Shown here: positions 45,957-57,059 of the stretch, in pieces
Numbering within the stretch: position 1 is the stretch's first letter
How the letters are laid out: each line of letters starts with the position of its first letter
NCBI RefSeq assembly: GCF_000145615.1
Contig: NC_014410.1
Span: 1,468,001 to 1,532,000 of the forward strand
Source: Thermoanaerobacterium thermosaccharolyticum DSM 571
GTDB lineage: Bacteria > Bacillota > Thermoanaerobacteria > Thermoanaerobacterales > Thermoanaerobacteraceae
Reading direction: 5' to 3'
Length of the DNA stretch: 64,000 nt
Position numbers and translations under genes: made by a program
Notes under the pieces: model-generated
Seen by the model: the letters and a program-made list of their open reading frames with translations, nothing else
What the model was told of the DNA's origin: nothing
Databases searched by the model: none

Positions 45957-46828
45957 TATCTCCTCCTTTTATTAGACTTTAACTCATTATATAAATTTAA
46001 ATAATTAGAATATCGTATTTTATCTATTAATCCATTACTTACGGCAATTTTTACACCACAATCAGGTTCATTTATGTGCAAACACGACTTAAACCTGCAA
46101 TCTAGTTCATAATTTCTAAAATCTCTAAAATAATATTTAAGTTCAGTTTCATCTATGTCTAAATTCAAAGAGGTAAAACCAGGCGTATCTAATACATAGC
46201 CGTTTTCAAAAGGAATAAGTTCGACATTTCTTGTGGTATGTTTTCCTCTTAACAACTTTTCACTCAAATCTCCAATTTCCTGCTTATTAGTTCCTTGTAT
46301 ACAATTAATTAACGATGATTTCCCTACACCAGATGGTCCTGTAAAAAATGATGTTTTTCCAATTATCATCGCCTTTAATTTATCGATACCAATATTGTCA
46401 AACTTTGAAGTGGCAATAACGTCATAGCCTAAATTTTTATACAAATTATATAGTGGTGCAAAAACATCTTCCGTTACTAAATCAATCTTATTTATGCATA
46501 TTACAGGATGTATTCCATTCAATTCTACTAATATAATCATCTTATCAAGCTGCAATCTATTTAAAGCAGGATTTACAATAGAAAAAGTTATTATAGCTTG
46601 GTCAACATTAGATACTGGCGGTCTTACCAATTCGTTTTTTCTGTTATGTATATTTATTATGAAACCATCTTTTAAATTTTCTGTATCAATATCAACATTA
46701 TCCCCTACTATTGGTACGATGTTTGATATTCTGAATTTGCCACGAGCACGGCATTCTATAATGCCATGCTCGGTATATACATAATAAAAACCTCCAATGC
46801 CTCTAATAATTCTGCCACTTAATCTCAA
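45953..46828 (-). CDS. rsgA: Ribosome small-subunit GTPase RsgA
   Basis: A 291-residue circularly permuted GTPase that checks 30S maturation. The N-terminal OB fold is followed by G4 NKIDLV, G1 GPSGVGKSSLIN and G3 DTPGF, and a C-terminal zinc finger (CRFKSCLHINEPDCGV). The TTG start lies at the prkC stop (TAG then TTG). In Bacillus this GTPase (CpgA) is a PrkC substrate, and the two genes adjoin here as well. Confidence 0.95.
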   Translation of the reverse strand: MRLSGRIIRGIGGFYYVYTEHGIIECRARGKFRISNIVPIVGDNVDIDTENLKDGFIINIHNRKNELVRPPVSNVDQAIITFSIVNPALNRLQLDKMIILVELNGIHPVICINKIDLVTEDVFAPLYNLYKNLGYDVIATSKFDNIGIDKLKAMIIGKTSFFTGPSGVGKSSLINCIQGTNKQEIGDLSEKLLRGKHTTRNVELIPFENGYVLDTPGFTSLNLDIDETELKYYFRDFRNYELDCRFKSCLHINEPDCGVKIAVSNGLIDKIRYSNYLNLYNELKSNKRRRY

Positions 46829-48736
46829 CTAAAATTTCGCCCCCATTGTCTTATATATACTGCCATTTATATCAACTTCTATAATGACATTTCCTTTGCC
46901 ACTAACAGGAACTGTTATTGGACTATCAGCAGAAGTAAAAGTATTAGAATATTGTAATGTTTTATTGCCATCTTGTATCACATAAACATCAACTTTCATA
47001 GGTCCTTTTTGGTTAGGCAAATCAATTGCAATTTCTTTTGTTTTGTAACCAGGTGGTAATTGTGATTGCTGTTGTTGTTGCTGTTGCTGAGTTGATTGGC
47101 TTACAATTAAATCTATAGATTTGCCTTTTTGTATACTGGTGCCTTGAGGAATGCTCTGATCTATTACATAGTTGTCAGGCAGACTATCGCTAGGCTGGGT
47201 TGTTATATTACCAACTTTAAGACCGACATTTTTCAATGCTTTTGTAGCATCATCAAGTGACATATTTACGAGGTTAGGCACTGTTACCATTTCTGGACCT
47301 TTGCTTACGTAAATATCAACAACAGTATTGTTTTCAACTTGTACACCTTGCCTTGGATTTTGGTCATACACATAACCATTTGGATAGCTGTCATTATAAT
47401 CCCATATCAAGTTAGCATTTAAACCGCTATTTTTAATTTTTAATTGCGCATCCCTGTACTCACTGCCTATAACATTTGGCACGACTGATGTCTGTTTGCC
47501 TTTACTAACCACTACATTTACTGTACTTCCCTTCTTTACCGTTTCGCCAGCTGGCGGATTCTGTGATAAAATTGTATTAGTTGGTGCATCGCTGTACTGG
47601 CTATCTGTTATGTTCAATTTTAAATTATTTTTTTCTAAAATGCTTGTTGCCTTATCGAGTGTTTGCCCTTTTATATTAGGCACTGTTACTTCATTTGTTA
47701 TTGCCATGTTATTCAAAAAAAACATCGTTCCATATGATAGTGATGCCATTAATGCCAGAATAAGCAATGCAATTCCTATATTTCTAAAAATTTTGCCACT
47801 CTTTTTTTTCTTTTTAAGAGTCTTCGTTCCTGATAACTTCTCATTTATTTCTTCTGATTTCATGACCCGCGTTACATTATTATCATATCCATTTGTTACA
47901 ACTAATTTATCAGGATTATTTATATATGCCTCGATGTCATTTAATAGGTCGGATGCGCTTTTGTATCTATAATTTATATCTTTTTCTGTCGCTTTTAATA
48001 CTATTTTATCGAGTTTATACGGCACTTTTGGATTTATTTTAGATGGCGGCACAATATTTTCCTGTATATGCTTTAATGCAACTGAAATTGGGCTTTCACC
48101 TTCAAAAGGAACCTTCCCTGTAAGCATCTCATACATAACAATACCCAGTGAATATATATCAGTCTTTTCATCTATCATAGCACCTTTCGCTTGTTCAGGT
48201 GAAAAATAATAAGCTGTACCAAGTACGTCACCACCACCGTACGTTATTGTTGAACCATTTGCAGCCCTTGCTATTCCAAAATCAGTAACCTTCACAATAT
48301 TGTCATCTGTTACTAGTATATTCTGTGGCTTTATATCCCTGTGGACAATATGATTTTTATGAGCATGTTCCAATGCTCCACAAACTTGTCTTGTTATGTC
48401 AAGAGCCTTTGGTATAGGCAAAGGTCCATTAGCTTCTCTTATTAGCTGTTTTAATGTCTTACCATTCACATACTCCATTACAATATAATAAATATCTCCT
48501 TCTTGTCCTACATCATATATACTTACTATATTAGGATGCGAAAGGCTAGCTGCCGCTTGTGATTCTCTTTTAAATCTTCTTACAAATTCTTCATCTGCTA
48601 CAAATTCAGAGCGCAAAATCTTTATGGCAACTATTCTGTTTAAAAGATGACATTTAGCTTTATAAACCTTTGCCATTCCACCTTCACCAATTTTTTCTAA
48701 TATCTCATATCGGTTGCCAAGCATTCTACCTATCAT
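46829..48736 (-). CDS. prkC: Ser/Thr protein kinase with PASTA repeats (PrkC)
   Basis: A 635-residue membrane kinase sensing muropeptides and wall state. The kinase domain (about 10-270) shows [11 protein letters not shown], the lysine in [24 protein letters not shown] and SPEQAKG. One membrane helix lies near residues 318-342. Three PASTA repeats follow (each opening VPNxxG/N, about 345-545). A Gln-rich linker (QQQQQQQQ near 575) precedes a final ~60-residue domain of unknown role. In Bacillus spores it triggers germination. Its phosphatase prpC lies directly upstream. Confidence 0.96.
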   Translation of the reverse strand: MIGRMLGNRYEILEKIGEGGMAKVYKAKCHLLNRIVAIKILRSEFVADEEFVRRFKRESQAAASLSHPNIVSIYDVGQEGDIYYIVMEYVNGKTLKQLIREANGPLPIPKALDITRQVCGALEHAHKNHIVHRDIKPQNILVTDDNIVKVTDFGIARAANGSTITYGGGDVLGTAYYFSPEQAKGAMIDEKTDIYSLGIVMYEMLTGKVPFEGESPISVALKHIQENIVPPSKINPKVPYKLDKIVLKATEKDINYRYKSASDLLNDIEAYINNPDKLVVTNGYDNNVTRVMKSEEINEKLSGTKTLKKKKKSGKIFRNIGIALLILALMASLSYGTMFFLNNMAITNEVTVPNIKGQTLDKATSILEKNNLKLNITDSQYSDAPTNTILSQNPPAGETVKKGSTVNVVVSKGKQTSVVPNVIGSEYRDAQLKIKNSGLNANLIWDYNDSYPNGYVYDQNPRQGVQVENNTVVDIYVSKGPEMVTVPNLVNMSLDDATKALKNVGLKVGNITTQPSDSLPDNYVIDQSIPQGTSIQKGKSIDLIVSQSTQQQQQQQQSQLPPGYKTKEIAIDLPNQKGPMKVDVYVIQDGNKTLQYSNTFTSADSPITVPVSGKGNVIIEVDINGSIYKTMGAKF

Positions 48737-48740
48737 ATTG

Positions 48741-49475
48741 TCACACCTCCTTTACCGCCACAATTGTGATGTTATCATAGCCACCATTTTGTTTAGCAAG
48801 TTTTATTAAATTATCACATGCCTCGTTTATATTTTCAGAGTTTTTAAACTCTTTAAGAATCAAATCATCTGTAAGCATGTTAGTCAATCCGTCTGTGCAC
48901 AACAAATAAACATCGTTTTTAAAAACATTACCAGTAAATATATCCACTTCTATTTCCTCATCAATACCTAGTGCCCTAGTTATTATATTTTTTTGTGGAT
49001 GAATTCTTGCTTCTTCCTGCGTTATTCTACCTAATTTTACTAGCTCTTCCACATATGAGTGATCTTCTGTAATCTGGATAAGATTGCCATCTCTAATGAG
49101 GTATGCTCTGCTATCCCCAATATGACCAATAAAGTAGTTTTTATTTTCTATTAAAAGAAGAGTTAATGTTGTACCCATTCCTGTCAAATCCAAATCAGAA
49201 AACGACTTGTTAAAAACAAAAGAATTTGCTGTCGTTATCGCATCTTTTATAAATTTTTTTATCGACTCATCATCTTTATTACAATTATCATAATTGTCAA
49301 AAAAATACTTAGTTACTGTCTCTACCGCATATTTACTTGCAACCTCGCCACCGTTGCATCCACCCATACCATCGGCAACTATAAAAAGGTTTAGATTCTT
49401 ACCATCAGAAATATAGTACGAATCCTCATTATTTTCTCTAACATTGCCTGTATCTGTCAAAGCATATACTAACAT
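48741..49475 (-). CDS. prpC: PP2C-type protein phosphatase (PrpC/Stp)
   Basis: A 244-residue metal-dependent phosphatase opposing PrkC. PPM motifs: [57 protein letters not shown] and [11 protein letters not shown]. The ATG at 49475 is used with AAGGGTG upstream; a longer version would overlap rlmN. Four bases separate it from prkC. Confidence 0.96.
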   Translation of the reverse strand: MLVYALTDTGNVRENNEDSYYISDGKNLNLFIVADGMGGCNGGEVASKYAVETVTKYFFDNYDNCNKDDESIKKFIKDAITTANSFVFNKSFSDLDLTGMGTTLTLLLIENKNYFIGHIGDSRAYLIRDGNLIQITEDHSYVEELVKLGRITQEEARIHPQKNIITRALGIDEEIEVDIFTGNVFKNDVYLLCTDGLTNMLTDDLILKEFKNSENINEACDNLIKLAKQNGGYDNITIVAVKEV

Positions 49476-49480
49476 TTGTA

Positions 49481-50512
49481 TTATTTCACCCTTCCAGCTA
49501 AATATTTCCTTCTTAATTGCCCACAAGCAGCGTTAATATCACTGCCTAGCTCACGCCTAACCGTACACGTAATGCCATTTTTTTCAAGAGTATTTTTGAA
49601 AGCTATTATCTTTTCATTGTCAGCTTTCTTATAGCCAATTTCATCAACATAATTAATTGGTATCAAATTAACATGGCACAGAAGACCCCTTAAGAGCTTG
49701 GATAATTTTACACTCATCTCATAGTTATCATTTACGTCTTTTATTAGCGAATATTCAAAAGTCACTCTTCTATGAGTCTTATCAATATAATACTTGCATG
49801 CTTTTATCAAATCTTTTATAGGATATACCTTATTTATTGGCATCAGCTGTGTCCTTAAATCATCCGTAGGTGCATGTAATGATATAGACAAATTAACACC
49901 TAAACCTTCATTTGCAAAATCATAAATTTTCGGAACAATTCCGCATGTAGAAATAGTAATATGTCGTATGCCTACACCCATGCCAAAGGGATTATTGACA
50001 ATTTTTATAAATTTCATAACTTCCTCATAATTGTCAAAGGGCTCTCCACTGCCCATCAATACTATATTTGATATTTTACCATAATCATTATCCATTATAA
50101 GAACTTCATCTACCATCTCTGATGCTTTCAGATTTCTAACTTTTCCTCCAATTCCTGATGCGCAAAATGAGCATTTCATATTACATCCAACCTGAGTAGA
50201 TATACAGGAAGTATTGCCATAACTATACTTAATAGCCACACCTTCAACTATATTTTCATCATCAAGTAAGAAAAGATACTTTGCTGTCTCGTCTGCATCT
50301 GATACTAATTTTTGCGCAATTTTTAAACTAGATATATATGCTATACTATTTAATTTTTTTCTCAGCTCTATTTTTAAATCTGTCATTTCTTCAAAATTTG
50401 TGACTCCTCTATAGATCCATTGAAAAACCTGCTTTGCCCTGTACTTTGTCTCTCCAATATCAACAAAAAATTTTTCAAGTTCATCAATTGTCATATTCTT
50501 TAAATCAACCAA
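49481..50512 (-). CDS. rlmN: 23S rRNA/tRNA adenine-2 methyltransferase RlmN
   Basis: A 343-residue radical SAM methylase that modifies A2503 of 23S rRNA and A37 of some tRNAs. The cluster motif is CNMKCSFCASG in STQVGCNMKCSFCASG; MGSGEPFDNYEEV and the methyl-carrier cysteine near the C-terminus (AACGQL) are present. The TTG start follows GGAGG with eight bases. Confidence 0.96.
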   Translation of the reverse strand: MVDLKNMTIDELEKFFVDIGETKYRAKQVFQWIYRGVTNFEEMTDLKIELRKKLNSIAYISSLKIAQKLVSDADETAKYLFLLDDENIVEGVAIKYSYGNTSCISTQVGCNMKCSFCASGIGGKVRNLKASEMVDEVLIMDNDYGKISNIVLMGSGEPFDNYEEVMKFIKIVNNPFGMGVGIRHITISTCGIVPKIYDFANEGLGVNLSISLHAPTDDLRTQLMPINKVYPIKDLIKACKYYIDKTHRRVTFEYSLIKDVNDNYEMSVKLSKLLRGLLCHVNLIPINYVDEIGYKKADNEKIIAFKNTLEKNGITCTVRRELGSDINAACGQLRRKYLAGRVK

Positions 50513-50557
50513 TTAAAACGCCTCCAAATTTTCATACAGATATTATATCATAAAAAA

Positions 50558-51901
50558 TTAGATATTTCTCTGCAATTTGCATATAAAAAAACCATCTGTA
50601 TTGTTCAAGTTTGGCAAAAGCTGAATACATCCTTTATCATCCACAAAATGCACTAAATTTTGCGGCAAAAATGGTCTTATATCAGCAATTTTAAACTCTT
50701 TATTTTCATTTAAAAACTTATCAACTATATTTATATTTTCTTCTTTGCCTATAGTACATGTACTATATAAGATATATCCACCTTTTTTTACGTATTTAGA
50801 GCTGGAAGAAAGTATGCGATACTGTATGTTATTTAGTTCATCAAAATCTTTCTTCGTATAATTTTTTAATTTTATATCCGGTTTCTTTCTTATGATCCCT
50901 ATTCCGCTACATGGAACATCAGCAAGAACTTTATCAGCTTTATCTATATATTCACTATTTACCTTTGTTGAATCAAAAACAAATGCATCTACATTATCAA
51001 CGCCCAATCTCCTGCAATTCCTTTTTATTAAATCTATCTTATGTTCATAAACATCAAATGCTACTATTTTACCTTTATTATTCATCAATTGAGACAGGTG
51101 AGTAGTTTTTCCTCCTGGTGCACTACAAACATCTATTACCATATCGCCAGGCTTTGGAGATAAAACCTTTGAAATAATCATCGCTCCTTCATCTTGAACC
51201 TGTATTAAGCCATCTTTATATATTTCATCATTGGTAATATTCTTTAAGTCTATATAGTAGGCATCATTATTGTACATTCCTTTTTTATATTTAAGCCCTC
51301 TGTCATTTAGTTTTTTTTCAAAATTTTTTCCATCAATTTTTAAAGTATTAAGCCTGATTGATATTTCAGGTTTGCCATTGAGCGATTCTAATATACTCTC
51401 TGTAGCATCTCTATCGTAATTATTCAATAGTCTTTTAACAATCCATTCAGGAAATGAATATTTAAAAGACAAATATTCAATTAAGTTTTCATTAGGCTGT
51501 AAAAACTTAATCTTCATAGAATTACGCAAATAACTTCGCAATACTGCATTGACAAACTTAGAAGCATACTTTCCTACATGCTCTTTCGTAAGGTTTACTG
51601 ATTCATTTATTGCTGCATAATCAGGTACCTTATCCATATACATCAGTTGAAATAAACCCATTTCAAGTATAATAAGAACTTTATTGTCAATTTTTTTAAT
51701 ATCTTTAGTTGAGCAATAATCGATAATACGATCCAACGTATACTTTCTTTCTATCGTTCCAAAAACTATTTCTTTAATAAAACTTTTTTCTACGTCTTCT
51801 ATTCCATCATTATTTAGATATTTATTTAACACAATATTTGAATAACCCTTTTTTACCAGTATTTCATATAAAATTTTAAAAGCAATATTCCTCTGATTCA
51901 T
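50558..51901 (-). CDS. rsmB: 16S rRNA (cytosine-967-C5)-methyltransferase RsmB (Sun)
   Basis: A 447-residue enzyme. The NusB-like N-terminal domain (about 1-135) precedes the methyltransferase core with VIDVCSAPGGKTTHLSQL (SAM), ADVPCSGIG and YSTCTIGKEEN, whose cysteines form the C5-methylation pair. It sits in the usual fmt-rsmB-rlmN-prpC-prkC order, with two additional genes between fmt and rsmB. Confidence 0.96.
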   Translation of the reverse strand: MNQRNIAFKILYEILVKKGYSNIVLNKYLNNDGIEDVEKSFIKEIVFGTIERKYTLDRIIDYCSTKDIKKIDNKVLIILEMGLFQLMYMDKVPDYAAINESVNLTKEHVGKYASKFVNAVLRSYLRNSMKIKFLQPNENLIEYLSFKYSFPEWIVKRLLNNYDRDATESILESLNGKPEISIRLNTLKIDGKNFEKKLNDRGLKYKKGMYNNDAYYIDLKNITNDEIYKDGLIQVQDEGAMIISKVLSPKPGDMVIDVCSAPGGKTTHLSQLMNNKGKIVAFDVYEHKIDLIKRNCRRLGVDNVDAFVFDSTKVNSEYIDKADKVLADVPCSGIGIIRKKPDIKLKNYTKKDFDELNNIQYRILSSSSKYVKKGGYILYSTCTIGKEENINIVDKFLNENKEFKIADIRPFLPQNLVHFVDDKGCIQLLPNLNNTDGFFICKLQRNI

Positions 51902-51962
51902 AAAGCACCTCTATATCTTTTTTATCAGAAAAATAAATTAAATATAAAAGAGGGATAGAAAA

Positions 51963-52646
51963 TCAATCTCTCCTATCCCTCAATATTAACAGCCTGATAA
52001 GATTCATAATAGAAGCAAAAGCCGCAGCAACATAAGTTAAAGCAGCTGCATTAAGCACTTGTCTTGCTGGATAAAGTTCATCTCTCATAAAGAGTCCGCC
52101 AGACTCAAGAAGCTTTATTGCTCTATTGCTTGCATTGAGTTCTACAGGCAATGTTATAATCTGAAATAAAACTACTGCTGAAAACAATATAATACCTATA
52201 TCTATTAACTGTGTAAGCCCAAATATAAAGCCCATCACCAAAAGTGGCCAAGAAATATTTGTTCCAATATTAGCGACTGGAACAATGGCGTTTCTCAATT
52301 TAAGAGGAATATATCCGTTAGCATGTTGTATTGCATGTCCTGTTTCGTGTGCTGCAACACCTATAGCTGCTATAGAATCACTGCCATATACTGTCTGAGA
52401 TAGCCTCAATACCCTGCTTCTTGGATCATAATGATCAGTTAAGCTCCCGGGAATCATTTCAATACTTACATCATAAAGACCTGCTTCATTAAGCAACCTT
52501 CTAGCAACTTCATAGGCTCTATAACCATATCTATTTCTGACGTTTGTGTATTTACTAAATGTGCTTTGAACTTTGAATTGTGCATACATTGCAAGCAAAA
52601 TTGCAGGTATAAGCAATATATATGTTGGATCATAAAACCAAAACAT
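51963..52646 (-). CDS. Zinc metallopeptidase, YugP family
   Basis: A 227-residue membrane peptidase (neutral zinc metallopeptidase 2). The HExxH motif is AAHETGHAIQHA (about residue 100). Membrane segments lie at about 7-25, 125-165 and near the C-terminus. The ATG at 52646 has GGAGG upstream. It overlaps the preceding DUF116 gene's end closely and is often found next to fmt/rsmB in clostridia. Substrate unknown. Confidence 0.9.
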   Translation of the reverse strand: MFWFYDPTYILLIPAILLAMYAQFKVQSTFSKYTNVRNRYGYRAYEVARRLLNEAGLYDVSIEMIPGSLTDHYDPRSRVLRLSQTVYGSDSIAAIGVAAHETGHAIQHANGYIPLKLRNAIVPVANIGTNISWPLLVMGFIFGLTQLIDIGIILFSAVVLFQIITLPVELNASNRAIKLLESGGLFMRDELYPARQVLNAAALTYVAAAFASIMNLIRLLILRDRRD

Positions 52647-52650
52647 AATA

Positions 52651-53403
52651 TTATCCTCCATTCGTGAAATTTATGATCGCTTTTTCAACCTCATCTATAT
52701 TTACTTTTGTATTAAAACATGGACCATTAGGTCTCATATTTATTATACCATAAACGGGTATTTTTTTCACATCCAGTATTCCACTTGTCAAATCCCTTTC
52801 GCAAGCAATGGCAATGATAGCTTTTGGTTTTATATCTTTCACGGCTTTTCTTGCTAATGTGCCTCCAGTTGCAATTGCAACTTTTACACCATACTTTTCT
52901 TTTAACTTTACCAAATCACTAACTTGACACCTTCCACACCTTCGGCAATTATCAATATCATTTGTCACTTTAAACTTGCATTCGTTAAATTGTATACAAT
53001 GTGGCGTCAAAATTAAAAGATCCTCAGGCATATATTTCTCATGCCTAGAATTAACTAAAAAATTATTTATATTAGTAAAAGACTGCTGAATTTTATCTTT
53101 TTCGATGCCTAAAATTCCACCCAATATCTGTAATACCGGATACGAAACATCTATTAAAGTCAACAATATCTTATTCAATGTACGGTTATTACTTTTGCTA
53201 TAAACTAAATAGATAAAACCAATAATACCAAAAATCAAAAAAATAGCCACTATAGAAAAAAGCAAAATTAAAGAGTTCATTAATAAATTGTACATTACAG
53301 AGCTTTTACTTTTTACAATGTACAATAGGAATAAAACTCCGGCAGTCAATAAAATTATTAATACACTTAAAAGGCCTAAAAATATACGTTTTTTACCTGT
53401 CAA
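52651..53403 (-). CDS. DUF116 family membrane protein
   Basis: A 250-residue protein with two N-terminal membrane segments (about 8-30 and 40-68) and a cytoplasmic DUF116 domain. Cysteines cluster in CIQFNECKFKVTNDIDNCRR and CGRCQ, and again further on (ACERD, CFN), suggesting a metal or iron-sulfur site. ATGGTLARKAVK is conserved. TTG start behind GAGGGG. Function unknown; family genes often lie by fmt. Confidence 0.85.
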   Translation of the reverse strand: MTGKKRIFLGLLSVLIILLTAGVLFLLYIVKSKSSVMYNLLMNSLILLFSIVAIFLIFGIIGFIYLVYSKSNNRTLNKILLTLIDVSYPVLQILGGILGIEKDKIQQSFTNINNFLVNSRHEKYMPEDLLILTPHCIQFNECKFKVTNDIDNCRRCGRCQVSDLVKLKEKYGVKVAIATGGTLARKAVKDIKPKAIIAIACERDLTSGILDVKKIPVYGIINMRPNGPCFNTKVNIDEVEKAIINFTNGG

Positions 53404-53405
53404 AA

Positions 53406-54341
53406 TTATATCCCCTCTAATTGTTCACCTTTTCCAATTATATGTCCCCTTAAATATTCTTCTACAGTCATCCTTCTTGTACCTTCTGATTGAATTTCTA
53501 ATATTTTTAATGCATCTTTGCCACATTTAACTACCAAAGTATTGCCTGCATAAATTACAGTACCAGGTTTTTCTTTACCTTCATAAGAATATACTTCTGC
53601 TGCCCATATTTTTAGCATATTGCCTTTATAATACGTATATGCCACAGGCCAGGGCCTCAAACCTCTTACGAGATTTTTTATTTCAACTGCATCTTTTTGC
53701 CAATTTATAAGCCCTATAGATTTTTCCAATATTGGAGCATATGTTGCCTTGCTATCATCCTGTTTTACAGGCATTAATGCGCCATCCACCATTTTATTAA
53801 TAGCATCAATTAAAGCATTTCCACCCAAGACTGCCAATTTGTCATGAATCGTTTCAGAATTATCTTCTTCCAATATAGGTATAGACATTTGCAATAAAAT
53901 ATCGCCGGTATCCAATCCTTTTTCCATATACATAATTGTTATTCCTGTTTCCTTTTCGCCATTTATAATCGCCCAATTTATTGGTGCCGCGCCTCTGTAC
54001 TTTGGAAGCAAAGATGCATGTACATTAATACAACCATATCTTGGTATTTGCAAAATTTCTTCAGGGAGAATCTTACCATATGCAGCTACAACAATCAAAT
54101 CTGGATTTAACTGACTTAACTTATCAAATATCTCTTTATTATTCTTAAGTTTAGGCGGCTGAAATACTTCTATATTGTTTTTTATAGCACACTCTTTTAC
54201 AGGAGAATAAGATATTTTTTTGCCTCTGCCCTTTGGCTTATCTGGTTGAGTTATAACTAACATCACATTATGACCAGACTCAATCAGTTTTTCAAGAGAC
54301 GGAACAGCAAATTCAGGTGTACCCATAAACACAATGTTCAA
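53406..54341 (-). CDS. fmt: Methionyl-tRNA formyltransferase
   Basis: A 311-residue enzyme that formylates initiator Met-tRNA with 10-formyl-THF. Signatures: NIVFMGTPEFAVPSLEKL, HASLLPKYRGAAPINWAI (catalytic Asn/His region), and TGITIMYMEKGLDTGDIL. I chose the TTG at 54341, nine bases after GGAGG and just inside the def stop; earlier in-frame ATGs would overlap def deeply. Paired with def as usual. Confidence 0.95.
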   Translation of the reverse strand: MNIVFMGTPEFAVPSLEKLIESGHNVMLVITQPDKPKGRGKKISYSPVKECAIKNNIEVFQPPKLKNNKEIFDKLSQLNPDLIVVAAYGKILPEEILQIPRYGCINVHASLLPKYRGAAPINWAIINGEKETGITIMYMEKGLDTGDILLQMSIPILEEDNSETIHDKLAVLGGNALIDAINKMVDGALMPVKQDDSKATYAPILEKSIGLINWQKDAVEIKNLVRGLRPWPVAYTYYKGNMLKIWAAEVYSYEGKEKPGTVIYAGNTLVVKCGKDALKILEIQSEGTRRMTVEEYLRGHIIGKGEQLEGI

Positions 54342-54342
54342 A

Positions 54343-54822
54343 TCACTCAGCCTCCGTTTTTTTTTCATCATCTTCATTTATAATTCTTATCGCTTTGTCG
54401 ACAAATAATACACCATTTAGATGATCTATTTCATGAGATAATGCCCTCGCTAAAAAATCTTCACCTTCTATTTCCCTTATATCTCCATTTCTGTCTTGAT
54501 ACTTGACCTTGATCTTTTTAGGTCTTTTAACTTCTGCAGTTACATTTGGTACACTTAAACAACCTTCTTGTCCTATCTGCTCCCCTTCCTCTAGAATTAT
54601 TTCTGGATTTATCAATTCAATGAGACCATCGCCTACATCTACGACAACCAGCCTTCTTAAAATTCCGATTTGGTTTGCAGCAAGTCCAACACCATCCGCA
54701 CTGTACATAGTTTCTGCCATATCATCTAAAATCATTAAAATATGATCATCTATTTTTTCGACATGTTTTGCCTTCTTATATAATATAGGATCTCCTATTT
54801 TTCTAATATACCTTAATGCCAT
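54343..54822 (-). CDS. def: Peptide deformylase
   Basis: A 159-residue metalloprotease that removes N-formyl groups. All three motifs are present: [17 protein letters not shown] (metal Cys) and HEIDHLNG (metal His residues, general base Glu). It lies between priA and fmt. Confidence 0.97.
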   Translation of the reverse strand: MALRYIRKIGDPILYKKAKHVEKIDDHILMILDDMAETMYSADGVGLAANQIGILRRLVVVDVGDGLIELINPEIILEEGEQIGQEGCLSVPNVTAEVKRPKKIKVKYQDRNGDIREIEGEDFLARALSHEIDHLNGVLFVDKAIRIINEDDEKKTEAE

Positions 54823-54833
54823 AAAAATCCTCC

Positions 54834-57029
54834 TTAAATTAAATTTAACGGGTCCAAATCAAATGATATTTTAATGCCTTTATGAAATTTAAGAGTATTT
54901 AAAACATCGCAAACATCCTGCAAAATAGCTCTTTCACTGGATTTTATAATAATCTGCCACCTATAGTTATTTTTTATTCTTTCTATAGGAGCAGACGATG
55001 GACCTAATACTTTATTATAGCTCTTTTTTACACTTTTGTTAATAGTTTTATAAATTAAATTATATACTGACGCTGCACAAGTTACCACATCATTTTTTAT
55101 AGGTCCTGATACTACAATATTTAGCAAATGTGTGAAAGGAGGGTACATGTAGGTTTCTCTATAGCGAATTTCCTCTTTATAAAATGACTCATAATCTTGA
55201 TTTTTAGCTGATATAATACTGTAATTGTCCTCTTCATATGTCTGAATAATTACTCTTCCAGGTTTACTTCCCCGACCAGCTCTTCCTGCTACCTGAGTTA
55301 AAAGCTGAAAAGTTCTCTCACCCGATCTAAAATCTGGTATATTTAGCGTTACATCAGCTAAGATCACTCCAACCAATGTTACATTAGGAATGTCAAAACC
55401 TTTTGATATCATTTGAGTACCTATTAAAATATCTGCATTTCCATTTTTAAACTCATTAAAAATTTTTTCATGGGCCCCTTTTGTTTTTGTCGTATCTATA
55501 TCCATTCTCAAAACTCTGCTTCTAGGGAATAATTTTTTTACTTCCTTTTCTACGCGTTCTGTACCAATACCTAAATATCTAACTCTTCTGCTACCACATT
55601 TAGGACATACATAAACCGTATTAATATTGTACCCACAATAATGACATCTCAGCTTGCTCTCATTAGCATGAAATGTAAGTGATATATCGCAATTAGGACA
55701 TTCAGGAACATAGCCGCAATCTCGACACATAACAAAAGAAGAATAACCTCTTCTGTTTAAAAATAATATTGTCTGCTCACCCTTCATCAAGTTTTCTCTT
55801 ATCTCTTTATACAGTTTTCTGCTAAATATTGAATTATTCCCATCGGCTAATTCACGGCTCATGTTTACAACATCAACTTCTGGCAATTCAAGTCCTATTC
55901 TTTCTTTTAATTTTAATAATTTATATTCGTTCCTTAAAGCTTTATAATACGACTCTATCTGAGGAGTAGCAGAACCAAGAAGTAAAACTGCTTTTTCTAT
56001 TTCACACCTTTTTTCTGCAACTTCTTTTACATTGTATTTAGGTTTAAAATCAGATTGTTTGTAGGTGTTCTCATGTTCTTCATCAATAATAATTAATCCT
56101 ATGTTTGAAAATGGAGCAAATATTGCATTTCTTACACCGACGACAACCTTAACTTCACCGTTTTTTATTCTTCGCCATTCATCGAACCTCTCACCATCTG
56201 ATAGTCCACTATGCAAGACAGCAACTAAATTGCCGAATCTTGAAATAAACCTTTCTATTGTCTGAGGTGTTAAAGATATCTCAGGTACTAATACAATTGA
56301 TTCTTTTCCTTCCTCAATGCATTTTTCTATGAGTTGAAGATAAACTTCTGTTTTACCACTGCCGGTAACACCAAATAAAAGATATTTTTCAAAAACATTT
56401 CTACCTATTGAATGTTTTACTTCATTAATTACGAATTCTTGTTCTTTTGTAGGAATAAGTTTATCTGTCTTTTTATAGTCTGACATTTTAAGTCTATTTA
56501 CTTCATCGTAATATACACAAATAATTCCTTTTCGAGCTAAACTATTTACTGTTGAATAACTGATATTTAAATCTTTAACTAAATCCGATAATAAAACTGT
56601 GCCGTTGTCTTTAAGATAATTTAATATTTCAAATTGCCTTGGTGTAATTGAAGCATCATCTAGGTATCCTTTATTAAGCGTTACCTTTTTTACTTTCTTT
56701 ATGCCGTTTTTTATTCCTGACGGTATAATACATTGTAAGCTTTCAGATAAATTACATTTATAATAGTCTCTCATCCAAATAGCCAAATTTAATAATTTTT
56801 CATCAAACACAGTAAAATCGTCTAAAACACGCATTATTGGCTTTACTTTCTCAATTGGTATCTCAATCTTTTCCGATAAATTTATTGCATACCCCTCAAC
56901 GAAACTTTTGTTTACAGGAACCAAAACTCTCGATCCTATTTTTAAATTTTTAATGTCATCAGGCACTCGATATGTAAGAATTCTATCTATATTTCGTGAA
57001 AATTCATTTAAAACAACATCAGCAAACAT
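54834..57029 (-). CDS. priA: Primosomal protein N' (PriA helicase)
   Basis: A 731-residue 3'-5' helicase that restarts collapsed forks. The N-terminal DNA-binding domain is followed by helicase motifs [34 protein letters not shown] and QVAGRAGRG. The zinc-binding insert has [16 protein letters not shown] and CHYCGYN, then CPKCGS. The ATG at 57029 has GGGGGT upstream. Confidence 0.97.
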   Translation of the reverse strand: MFADVVLNEFSRNIDRILTYRVPDDIKNLKIGSRVLVPVNKSFVEGYAINLSEKIEIPIEKVKPIMRVLDDFTVFDEKLLNLAIWMRDYYKCNLSESLQCIIPSGIKNGIKKVKKVTLNKGYLDDASITPRQFEILNYLKDNGTVLLSDLVKDLNISYSTVNSLARKGIICVYYDEVNRLKMSDYKKTDKLIPTKEQEFVINEVKHSIGRNVFEKYLLFGVTGSGKTEVYLQLIEKCIEEGKESIVLVPEISLTPQTIERFISRFGNLVAVLHSGLSDGERFDEWRRIKNGEVKVVVGVRNAIFAPFSNIGLIIIDEEHENTYKQSDFKPKYNVKEVAEKRCEIEKAVLLLGSATPQIESYYKALRNEYKLLKLKERIGLELPEVDVVNMSRELADGNNSIFSRKLYKEIRENLMKGEQTILFLNRRGYSSFVMCRDCGYVPECPNCDISLTFHANESKLRCHYCGYNINTVYVCPKCGSRRVRYLGIGTERVEKEVKKLFPRSRVLRMDIDTTKTKGAHEKIFNEFKNGNADILIGTQMISKGFDIPNVTLVGVILADVTLNIPDFRSGERTFQLLTQVAGRAGRGSKPGRVIIQTYEEDNYSIISAKNQDYESFYKEEIRYRETYMYPPFTHLLNIVVSGPIKNDVVTCAASVYNLIYKTINKSVKKSYNKVLGPSSAPIERIKNNYRWQIIIKSSERAILQDVCDVLNTLKFHKGIKISFDLDPLNLI

Positions 57030-57059
57030 ATATACCCCCATAAAAAAAAGCCGCCAAGG

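Noticed and set aside
46829-48736. Gln run in PrkC as a sign of a special repeat system
   Set aside because: A short glutamine-rich linker between the PASTA repeats and the C-terminal domain is a simple linker; its codons are ordinary.
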